The translations under genes and the position numbers were made by a program. From positions 5,695,163 through 5,759,162 of the forward strand of contig CM045729.1 of the NCBI GenBank assembly GCA_024760905.1: a stretch of 64,000 nt of DNA. Direction: 5' to 3'. The DNA comes from Plotosus lineatus (Eukaryota; Chordata; Actinopteri; Siluriformes; Plotosidae). Numbering within the stretch: the stretch's first letter is position 1; each line of letters begins with the position of its first letter. Shown one piece after another: positions 51,801 through 63,800 of this stretch. The notes under the pieces are model-generated. The model saw only the letters and a program-made list of their open reading frames with translations. It was not told the DNA's origin and searched no databases.

Positions 51801-54800
51801 GAAATGCAGCCATTGCTCGTGATGGATTAATGAGGGCCTTTTGGGTCGAAGTCCAAAAGGAATAAGGGCTTGTTGACTTCCTCCCTGTTGTTCAGAAAGG
51901 AAAACCCAGACCTGCAGTAAAACATCTCACCTTTTGTTGTAGCCACAAGACTAATGTCTCCTGGCTGCTGAACATCAGTGACAGAATAAACGGTGTGAAT
52001 TAATCGAAACACTCCCAGAGGAAGTGATGGTTTTAGTGTTAGTTCTTCTGAAAGAAGGTTAAAAGGGAAGGGAGGGGTCATGGGAGGTTTTTACTTTTTT
52101 CCGTTCTGAAATTGTGCCTGATGTTTGCATTTTTTTTTTTTTTTTTTGCAGGGGAACAGCTTTCCTGGTCATGTGACTTTGTGGGGAGCTATCACGGCCT
52201 GGAAACCACCAACTGCTCTTTCTCAGCTGATGGCTCTCTGCTGGCCGTGAGCTTCAGGGAGGTCGTGACGGTGTGGAGCGTTGACACCTGGGGGCTTTTA
52301 ACTACATTGTGCCAGCCACCAGGGGCAATCAGGTTGGCATCAAACACCTCAGTCATTGTAGCCTAAAAGCTCTGGAGACTCCGGGATGCACAGGACCTGG
52401 GAGTAATGAGGATCTGGAATCAGTGATAGTGTGCATGTATATATTTAGACTGTATTTCCTCCCTGCCTTTAGTGCCACAAACGACAAATCTCAGCTCGGG
52501 CTGAAAAAAAAAGAAAATTTCCAGAAAAATTCATTCATTTTCTGACCCGCTTAATCCTAATTAGGATCGCGGGGAGGCTAGTGCCCATCTCGGCCGACTC
52601 TGGGTGAGGGCGGAGTACACCATGGACGGCTCGCCAGGCCATTGCAAGGCAGAAGCACGCTGACGGCTATGCAGCTCCTCTTTACGAAAGTAAGCAATGG
52701 TTCTTTTATGTGAACCTCACACCATAGACAGGCTGGCCTGTGATAACCCAGTTAGTTGCACTTTGGGGTGGACAGCAGTGACAACCTGTTGATAGTGTGG
52801 CTTGAACCCCTAACCTTGGGATCAATGGTCAGTGATCCAGCACCTTTACCACCAGGCCACCACTGCCCAGAAAAATTCAATGGAAACTAGATATTGGGAA
52901 TCTTGCACGTGCAGTGTGCTCCAAATTGGAAATGGGGAATTTTTATTGGAATTACGAGGTGTAATTTATACTTGTATTTCATACAAACATATTTTCATTT
53001 TAAAAAGAACAATATGTCAAAATTGTCTTTAAATTTGATAGTTTTCATCGAGATTATACTATGGGATGTGTTTTTATGACAATTAAGGATCGTAATGACC
53101 CACTTCAGTGTAATACAGAGTAAGATGTTATTGTAGGCCCACTAGCTATCCCTGTGAGGCAGACCTGAAATCTGATTGGTTAAAGAAACAGCTCATTGCT
53201 AATGTAGTTTAAGAGACATCGGCCAGCAGTGCTGATTCTGAAAGCCGTGGGCTTAAATCTGATCGGACAAAAAAAAAAAAAAACATCTAACATCCACATA
53301 TACGGGTTGGAAGTAGTGCAGCCAAGAGACGCGACGACATGATGAGAACAGACTGCTGGGAACAAATTAATACAATTTAATAGAACAAATACCAGAATTT
53401 AAGTTATAAATGTAGATCAGGACTTCTGGTGGTGTTCAAGTCAGCAGAGAAGGCTTCGCTGGCCCTGACGGCCCATCACCATGATTCTTAATCAAAAGAT
53501 CTCCACAGTTCTCCAGGAAGCTGCTTCCCCTCCATCCCCAAAATACAAGTGGTACCTCTTCTAACGAGGGTTCCTTATAATGAGTTTTCCATGACACGAG
53601 CTTCAAACCCACCACAAATCTGCTCCATCCAACAAGCAAAAATTCACTTTATGGGCTCTCCTCAAAATAGCTTTTCCGGGAAAATTAGTCTTGTATTCGT
53701 CCGCACTCAGAGAATGCCTTGTGTAGTGCTGCTCAATTATTTTCTGTGACGCCCCCTCTAGGAAGGAAAAAAAAAAAAAAACATCGCCCCGCCCCGTGCA
53801 CAACTATAACTAGCGTTTACTGCACTTCATATCATTTGCTCGGTGCTTTTTCCCTACACCATAGGGACCACAGTGAGAGCACCACTCCCACCTACTGTAG
53901 AGGATGCGCAATTACACTTAATTCTAGTACAGTATGGCAAAAAAAAGCATGTTCCCCAGGGTCATACTCTGGCATCAAACTGGGGCACGTCCCACTATTT
54001 GAGAAGCCTTGTGAGAGCTCACCATGAGGCTGTCCTCGTTGACATTCGTAGCATGCACATGCACAAAATTCTCGTCCTCCTCCTCTATTACGCACCACCT
54101 CATGCCTGCCCATGTGACATCGTCAAAAGAGTTGATAATCAGAAGGGATAGAGGACTTGTTTATTCTTGTTTTATTATTAATTATTATTGGTGTTAATGT
54201 ACATGTATTATTATTATGAAATATTTATTGTTTTTACATGTTTATCTTTAATATATTAGGTGAAATGAAATATACATGTTTGTGTCAGGTTATGAGTTTG
54301 GGAGGGGGTTGGAACAGATTAATTGGTTTTCTATTGTTTATTATGGGAATAATTGTTTTATCTAATGAACTTTTTGGCTTACGAGCTCGCCCTCGGAACG
54401 GATTAAATTCGTTAGACGAGGTACCACTGTGTCTTGAGTTTGTTTGCCTGTTTGGCTTCCTCCTCCCATTTAGGTGTATTAATTAATTAATTTATTAGTT
54501 TATTTGCACTCTGTTCCTACTCTTCTGATTGGTCGCCTGAAAGCTCCATGCTCAGATTGGGATGGGTGAAGATATCCTTGTGCCTGGGGAGGAGTGGTGG
54601 GGGGAAAGGCGGTTATTTCGAAGTTATGCCACATCATCTGTTTTAAAAAAAATGGGGGGTGCTTGTGTTTACAGCTCAGACACAAAACTGAAACCTGTAT
54701 AAACAGGCGCCAACCAGGTGTCGTCGAACTCAGCCATTACAACATGCCTCAGGCCAACAACATTTATGGGTCAAAAATGTGCAAAGAAGCGTCATGCCTC

Positions 54801-57768
54801 CTCTTAAATTCCCTATTCGTGTCTAATCTGCAGTTTATTCCCAGGAACTCCTGGATATTTCCCATTAATTCCCAAAACATTTGTTAATTTCTGTGCCAAG
54901 TTTCCAACTTTAACAATCTCCCAGAATGTCGTATCCCTAATCAACTTTATTTTTAATCAGGATGCAGTGCATCATTTCCTTCCCCTGGTTTTATATCCTG
55001 CTCATTATTACTGGTTGATTTTGGTTAAATTATCCAATGGATGGTTACGGTGAGACCTGGGGACCTTTTCGATTTGAACTCCACAAGTCTTTTATTGATT
55101 TTGGCTGAATTTGGACTCCATTCTGGACTTTTTATTTACAAACGGTGAACCTGATGAAATATTTACAGCTTGTCGTGTATTCACTTTGTAATCTGTGAAT
55201 TTTCAGATCGGGGTGGGGGTGGGGTTTTGTCGTTTGCTTATACAGTTGATTTGGATCGAATGTGTGTCATGTTCACTGAGATCTGAGGATAGATGTCCTG
55301 CTGAACTTTGTATAGTTCAAATTATTAATAATTGTTTTAGTGTATGTTAAGGAGCCATGTCATGATTTTTTAATCTTTTAAATTTGCTTAAAATTGATAA
55401 GTCTAAAATATTTCTCTATATTTGTTAAATAGCTTTTGATGTCGGGACTCGAGTTTTTTTTTTTAATGGAGATGGTCATGAGGTCACGTTGCAAACCTCT
55501 GAACCTAAATCGTGTCCACTGACCAGATTACCATCTATAGGAATGATTACATCATGCTCAATCACGTCACTCATAATGTTTCGGCTATTTTCTTCAAACA
55601 TAGCTGACTCCGCCCCCTTTATTTCCCCCTGCAGCCACAAGACGCATAATAGTTACATTTGCTTCCAGCATCATGTTTTTTCTCAGCACATTTCCCTGAT
55701 TCTTACGTAAGGTCCCTTTAACCCAGTGCTTCTCAAATAGTGGGGCGCGCCCCCCTGGGGGGGCGCGATGGTATGCTGAGGGGGGCGCGTGTGACCCAGG
55801 AGAACATGCTTTTTTTCCGCCGTACTACAAGAAAGTGTAATTGCACATCCACTCCAGTAGTTGGCAGTGGCGCCCTCATTGCCCATTGTGCGCTGTTGCT
55901 GCACTGAAGACCAAGTACAGGTCCCAGCTAAACATTGAGCAGGAGCTGAGAGTTGCAGTGTCATGCTTCAAACCTCGCTTTGAGAAGCTGTGCGCTGCAA
56001 AACGTGCTCATTGTAGCCATTAATCTTGGCTTCCTCATTTTGAGAAAAAAATCAGCACAAATTGTTCTATTTGTTCTTGTTTTGTAGGTTAAAGTGTTTA
56101 TATATTGTGCTCCTGAGTTAATGTTTCTGAAGTCAATTTGAATTAATTATTTATTGATTTTATTTTCAGCAGCAAATGGTGTGGTAAGTTTGTCAAAAAA
56201 TGTAACAAGGATATTATTATTTTTAAATTTAAGGCAAATTGATGCACTTTCTTTTACAGACTAATAAAAAATGTTAAAAAATTATTCTTGTAAGTTGAAC
56301 TATATCTCTTTCTTTTTGTTTTATTTATGTTAACAAGGATACGATATAATGAAGAGATATACCTGTAACTATATTATAGAAAAAAGTTATAATTTATAGT
56401 TGCGGCGGAAAGTGGGTGGTGGGGGGGCGCGAATTGTTTTCTTCTTGCTAGGGGGCGCGTAACAGAAAATAATTGAGAAGCACTGCTTTAACCGAACGTA
56501 GGGGGCGGGCGGTATGGTGGTATAGTAGTGTAGCATGTCCACCACACAGCAAGCAGGTTCTGGGATCCGGTCCTGGTCTGGGGAGATTCTGTGTGGAGCT
56601 GGTATGTTCTTCCTGTGCTTGCATGGGCCTCCTTGGGGTTACACCGGTTTCCTCCTAGCGTCCAAAAACATGCACATTAGGTTAATTGGCTGTTCCAGAC
56701 TGCCCGTAGGGGTGTGTGTGTGTGTGTGTGTGAATGGTTGCGTTTGTGCTTCCCTGCGATGGCCTGACAGCCTGTTTAGGACGTGCCCCACTTTTGCCCA
56801 ATGTTGGCTGAGATGGGCTCCAGCCTCCTCACGACCCTAATATTGGGTTTAAGTGGTTCAGCAATCGAGTGAGTAGAATATTCCGTAGCGTGTATGACGG
56901 TAAGACAGTGATTTGTATGGATTGGTTTGTTCATGGCTTGGTGAGACTTCATTCATTTTTTGAACCGCTCAATCTTAATAAGGGTCATGGGGAGGCTGGT
57001 GCCCATCTCAGCCGACTTGGGACGAGGGTGGGGTACACCCTGGACAGCTCACCAGTCCATCGCAAAGCCAGCAAACAGCCATTTACATCTAGGGGTGATT
57101 TGGAACAGCCAGTTAACCTATAACCTACTGTGCATGGTTTTGGACTGTGGGAGGAAACCGGAGAACACTGAAGAAACCCACACAGGCACGGGGAGAACAC
57201 GCAAACTCCACACGAAGTCCTGAGCTGGGAATTGAACCCAGGACCTTCTTGCTGTGAGGCAAACATGCGAATCACTGGCGAGACTTGTTAGACTTTTTTA
57301 AAGAAAGTCTTGCAGTAAGATGTGTTTTATTTATTGATTTTAAACCAATGTGAGTGAAGAAGTGATGAAGGGTGAAGATTAAAGTCTCTGCTCTGGTCCT
57401 GCAGGGATCTCTGCTTTGGGCGTCTGAGCTGCTCCAAATACCTGCTCAGCACCACCACAAAAAATCTGCTGTGCTGCTGGAACCTTCTCACCTGCTCACG
57501 TTAGTATTCTCTGTGTGTGTGTGTGTGTGTGTGTGGGGAAGGGGGGGGGGGCGCACCTGTCTCAACAAATCTAATGTTGAGGTAAACTTTGATCAGTAGT
57601 GTGTGTGTGTTTGTATGGCCAGCTGTATTGACTGACCCTGTGGTTTCCTCACAGTGGAATGGAGCACGTCAATGGATGTGTGTATGTTGCGGTCGGACCC
57701 TCTGTCTGAAAACGTGGCTGCTTTTTGCCACCACTCTGGCAACACTGACTGTAAGTATGGAAACAAAG

Positions 57769-57817
<49 letters not shown>

Positions 57818-60800
57818 CGTGCGTGCGTGTGCGTGCGTGCGTGTGCGTGCGTGCATTTATCAGTACAGTGGTACCTCACCTTACGAAATTGATCCGTTCC
57901 AGAAGTGGTTTTGTAACCTGGATTTTTCGTAAATTGAACCGCATTTTACATGTAAAACACGTGATTCGTTCCAAGGCCCTCAATACTACCCCCTAAACCC
58001 TTTAAAAATTATAAAAGTATACCTTTTAAGGCCTCCTTCTGCTTCAATATCGTACTGATGGTAGAAGGGTTTGGCCATATTCCTTTGCGATGTCACTCAA
58101 CCGCATGCCACTAGCCCGCTTCTTTTCACTCGCGCGGGGAATCACACGCATGTGTGTGTGCGCGTGTGTGTGTGTGTGTGTGCACGCATGCACATGTTGA
58201 CCAAGTCTTCTTAGCAGAGTTATAATCTTACAAATGTTTATGCAAGGTTAAAAGCCTGAGCCAAAAAATAAAGTTGCGATGAGCACACTCGAAGAACTCA
58301 CGAAACAACAGTAACTCTGTCATTTACACGAAAAGCATCATGGGTATTATGGAGATACAGCTCCATAATAGCCAATGGGAGGGAGCTGCGTCATCCTTCC
58401 TAGCCAATGGTAGGCTAGCGGGGTGGGATGTTTGGAGATAGCCAGTGGGGCGGGATGTTGGGAGATGGTCAATGGGAGGCAAGCGGAGCAGGATGTTGGG
58501 AGATGGCCAATGGGAGGCCAGCGGGGGCGGGATGTTGGGAGATGGCCATTGGGAGAGCAACTCACGCATTGTTTGAATTTATGAGATGACACTTTCGTAA
58601 CGTGAACTTGTTTCGTATCCAGTGACAAAAATTTTAGGATAATACGTTTCGTAACCTGGATTTTTCGTTTGTTGGGACTTTTGTAAGGTGTGGTACCACT
58701 GTACCCTCATGCCAGTTCTCACCTGAGAAACATTTTAAATAAAGAATCTGTTTAATTATAATAAAAATTTCATATATATATTTAATAAAAATAAAAGGAC
58801 AGGACAAAGACTTTCTATTGAAACTCCATTTATCACTACAGATCTGTTTCGAGGGGTGGTGAAACCATCCTCTCTCTTCAGGTGATTATAGAAGAATTAT
58901 AGAAGAATTTTATTGTTATTTGCTCTACCAAAAAGTATTGAGCACTCTCCTATGGAAGGATCTACTCAGAAAATCCTCTATCTATATATATATATATATT
59001 ATATTATATAAAATATATGAAAAATTCTCTCCGTTGAAGCAGTATTTGTTGGCCTGCAGATTTCAGACTGTGTTGGTGGTTTGATTGGGGGTGGAGCAGG
59101 AATCTGGGCTGTGGAGATGAGAGATTAGGGTGATGGGGACGATGGATTGGGGTTCTAGGAAAGTGAGATTGGGCGATTAGAGAGGTTCTGATTGGGGTTG
59201 ATTGGAAGAAATGTTTGAGATGTGGTTTTGGGGAGTTTGGGGTCGGGGATCTGGATTCTGTTTAAGAGGGATTGGTATTATGGGGTGTGGCATTGTGGTT
59301 GGTTGGGCAGTGTTGAAGCCACACTGGGAACATAGGGGGTAGGTGTGGGTGTGGGAATGGTCTGGACGGGAAATAAGATAGCGATTGTGGGGAAAGTGGG
59401 GGCAGGATTGAGGCTGTAGGGGGTGGGATTCTTGCTGTAGGGGGGGATGGGATTGGGGCTGTAGGCAGAACGGGGTGAGGGAATGGGATTGTGCCTGTGA
59501 TGGACTGGGATTGGAGCTGTATTGAAGTGGGTTCGGAGCTCTGGCTAAGTGAGGATTTGAGGTCAGTGAAGTGGATTTGAGGTTGTAGAGAAAAGATTGA
59601 GCCTGGGGGTTACGGGTCATGTGTACAGATGACCTGTGGGCAGGGCCACTGTGTTCAGGAAGTGAATGTTGGATTCGGCGTGCAAGACTAGTGATTAGTA
59701 ACGATGGACTGAATCGTGAATGGAACACAGAGCTAATCCGGTGTCTGTTCCCTGTGCAGTGTTCATATTCAAGCCCCACGAGCCGAGGCCTGTGTTTACC
59801 CAGAAGGCTGTGTGCTCTGGTAAAGTTCAGCGCTCTGTGTTCGCTCCACGGGACGAGCCGCTGGATAGCTGTGATGAGAGGACGCAGTGGCTCAACAGAT
59901 CTCGCCTGTACTTTCTCACCGAGAGCATGGTACGAGTTTAAACCCGACATTACACCCGTTCACGCCGCTCGCCGATGGGATTATGGTCATGAACACGTGA
60001 GCGGGAATTCATGCTGGTGTTTTATTTATGAAGGATTGAATGATATTCAAAGCAGGAGGAGGCTGAAGCTGTATCAGAGATAATTTGTGTTTCTTCTGTC
60101 CTCTTCGTCACCTTCCCTCAGGACCTACTGACCTTCAGCACCAGGACCGAGGACGAGCAGATCCTGAACTCGAGGAAACAGGTCAGTGTTATCGGCGCGG
60201 CTCATAATGACATGAGGTCACTGAGGTCGCGGTAAACAAATCCATCACGTGCAGAGTCCATGTTTACAACAAACAGGGAACAATAACGTTGCTAATTCAC
60301 CAGACACAGCAGTGATTCAGTATTCATTATAATATTCAAATTAATTTAATTTAAGGGCAGTGGTGGTCTAGTGGTATAGGGTGCTGGATCACTGATCCAA
60401 AGGTTGGGGGTTCGAGTCCCACTCTCCACTGTCCCCCCCAGTGCGGCTAACTGGGTTATCAAAGGCGGGCCATGTCTGTCACTGTCTATGGTGAGCGGTT
60501 CATGTAAAAGAACCATTGCTGACTTTGGTAAAGAGGAGCTGCAAAGTCATCGGCGTGTTTCTGTCCCTTGCTAAATGGGTTGTGACAGGAAGGACATCCG
60601 ACGTAAAAACCTCTGCCAAATCAAACGTGCGAATCAGATGATTCACTGTGGCGACTCCCGAGTAAAAGGGAAAAAGCCGAAAGGAAGACAGACAATTCAA
60701 ATTAATTTAAATTACTGTTTTAGTGACTTATTTCATCTCTAATATTACAGCATAACTTTTATTCACTGCGGTTATTAATCTTTAAATTAATTTGGCTATT

Positions 60801-63800
60801 GAATCTGTGTTTTAATTAAAAAATTTAATTCATTAAAATATTTAAGTGTCTTATTTTATACATGTAATTTAGTTTTTTGTTTATTTTAAATATTTAATTT
60901 AGTATTTTTATTTATTTTAAATATTTAATTTAGTCTGTTGTTTATTTTAAGTATTTAATTTAGTGTTTTTATTTATTCTAAAAACCTAATTTAATATCTT
61001 TCTTTATTTTAAATATTTAATGTACAGTCGGCCCCCAATTTACGAAGATCCCTGTGTACCAAATCCCCGGATTACGAAAAATATTTTCCTGAGTTTCCGT
61101 CCCTGAGATACGAAACAACCCTCTCTCACGAAAAGAAATTCAAACATGCCAATTAAAATTTCACACGATGCACGAGTTGCTCTCTCTACATCCCGCCCCG
61201 CTGGCCTCCCAGATAGAGACAGAAGGAAGCTTCACTCTTTAGTTTTTATTTTAGTTTTTTAAATTGTTTTAATTCAGTAAATGTTTAATAAATGTGGGCG
61301 CATTTGAGCTCATCTGGAATTCCGATCCCTCAAGGAATCAAATTAAAGTTGAGTTTGTCAAGCAGGGAATGCGCTTTGAATTCACGTCGTGTGGGCGTGG
61401 CCCACAGCGTGCGAGAGAGAAGGAATAACGCTTTAGTTTTTAGTTTAGTTTTTTAAGTTGTTTTAATTCAGTTAATGGTCAAGCAGGGAATGCGCTTTGA
61501 ATTCTCGTCTTGTGGGCGTGGCCCGCAGCGCACGCGTGCGAGAGAGAGAGAGAGAGAGAGAGAGAAGGAATAATGCTTTAGTTTTTAGTTTAACTTGTTT
61601 AATTCAGTAAATGTTTAATAAATGTGGGTGCATTTGAGCACATCTGGAATTCCGATCTCTCAAGGAATCAAATTAAAGTTGAGTTTGTCAAGCAGGGAAT
61701 GCGCTTTGAATTCACGTCTTGTGGGCGTGGCTCGCAGCACGCACGTGAGAGAGAGAGCGAAAGAGAGAGAGAGAGGGAGCGAGAGAGAGGGAGCGAGAGA
61801 GACGGAGCGAGAGAGAGGGAGCGAGAGAGAGGGAGCGAGAGAGCGAAAGAGAGGGAGCGAGAGAGCGAAAGAGAGGGAGCGAGAGAGCGAAAGAGAGAGC
61901 GAAAGAGAGAGCGAGAGAGAGAGAGAGAGAGCGTGAAAGAGAGAGAGAGAGCACGAAAGAGAGAGAGAGAGCGAAAGAGAGAGAGAGAGAGAGCGAGCAC
62001 GAAAGAGAGAGAGAGAGCGAAAGAGAGAGAGAGGTGTGTGTGTGTGTGTGTGTGTGTTAATAAAAAATAATGGTTTAATTAATAAATATGTTAATAAAAT
62101 GGTTTAATATGTTAATGAAATGTTTAAATTCTTTAATAAATAATTTTCTTTTACTTTTAACAGATATTTCATACAAAATGTGTACTTTTATCATTTTTAA
62201 AGGATTTATGGGGTTTATCCAGTCCAAAGACTGGAGCCTTGGAACGAATTAGGCGTTTAACATGTAAGGTGCGACCCCTACTTACGAAATCCCCGCAATA
62301 CGAAAAGGGCTCTGGAACGGATTCATTTCGTAAATCGGGGGCCGACTGTACTGTTTTTGTTTATTTTTAATATTTAATTTAGTGTTTTTATTTCTTTTAA
62401 ATGTTTAATTTAGTATTTTATTTATTTTAAAATTTTAATTCAGTATTTTATTTATGTTAAATTACATTATTTTTATCTATCTACACAGAATTTTATACAT
62501 TGAACCGTTTTTATTGCAGCTGTGTAAAAAAATCTATTTTAATATGCAAATATAATATTGTTTTGAATATAAAGTGTTTGTTCACAATACTGTTCAGGAA
62601 TTAGGATTTCTCGACTGATTACACTGGGTTTTGTAATGATGTGTGTGTGTGTGTGTGTGTGTGTCCTGTAGCTGCTGGTTGATGACAGCGTGGCCATTAC
62701 GCCATTTTATCTGTTGCTGGGGAAACATAACCCAGCACGAGAGAAGGAGACCTCGGCTTCGAGTCAGCCCACCGACAGACTGCCGCTTCCTCAGGGATCA
62801 GCAGCTGTGAAGGAGGTCGGCTGTACAGACATCATCGTTTGTATAAAATGCAGTGATGTTGCTCACGTGTTTCTTCACCTGCCCATCTTCTGTTGATTTG
62901 ATTTCCTGTAGTTGCTGCACACCCCGGCGCACGTCCTTCCTGCAGCCTCGGTTCTGTGCTCAATGTTCCTCAAATCTCTGCTCATCTCCAACGGGGACGG
63001 GTATGACACTCTTCTTTATCAACAACAGCAAAAACTCGTCCATAAGTTGTGAATAATTATAAATCTGATCATAAAATGTTTCTCTGTATGTCTCAGTATC
63101 AGACTGTTATGCTTATAATGCCCTCCGAGCCTGAATATTACTCCATAACATCAAAAAAATAAACTACAACTGTAGGGGTTTTGTTTTTGTTTGTATGTTT
63201 GATTGTTTATTTTTTGCTGATTTTTCCTGATGTTCCTAATTTAGTCGTAGCCAATATCCACCCATCAGGTATTACCTTCCTGTCACATGACCACCACCAA
63301 CCAGGGAGGGGTGAAAGCACGCACACGCCCCATCTGTGCATTCGCCGAGCTCCAATATACACTCGGTTCCCTGTCACTCGCAGCGATCGCCTACCAATCA
63401 TGGGCATCTGTGAGCATGTTTGTACGAGTGGTCGCGTAGCGCTTTCCCTCTGAGTGTGTTAGACCCGCCCCCAAATACACATGCGCCACAGTTTGAAAAG
63501 ATAGGTAGCTAGAATTGCATGTCACAAGGGGGCATGTGCTTTCGCCCCTGCTTGGTTGGCGGAGGTCGTGTCATAGGGAGGGCAATACCTGGTGGGTGGG
63601 AAGTGGGAGAAAATGGAGAAAATCCAAATTGGGGAAAAAAGGTCCTGTGTAGTTTTGGCACAGGAGTCGAAAATAGGCCCAGAGAGCATCACATGGCTTT
63701 AGGATTCATGCTCGATGTTCTGTAGCGTCGTTGAATCACTGATGACATCATTTGACTTCCTTAATGTTTTTGCACAGAGGAGAGAAAGAGCAGCTTGAAC

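Larger units (their letters stand above)
60860..62470. repeat. AT-rich 30-bp minisatellite split by a transposon
   Basis: Units of about 30 bp with ATTTAATTTAGT and TTTTATTTATTTTAAA recur at 60865, 60895, 60926 and 60956, and resume at about 62365-62460. The Tigger-like element at 61025-62348 lies between. Confidence 0.85.

Noticed and set aside
59177..59950. Antisense open frame of 257 codons
   Set aside because: It overlaps wdr75 exon 17 in antisense and a degenerate G-rich minisatellite. No similarity to a known protein is recognised, and there is no splice structure.
61622..62070. Arg/Glu-rich frame of 148 codons and its Leu/Ser-rich antisense
   Set aside because: They are produced by the GA repeat inside a Tigger-like element.
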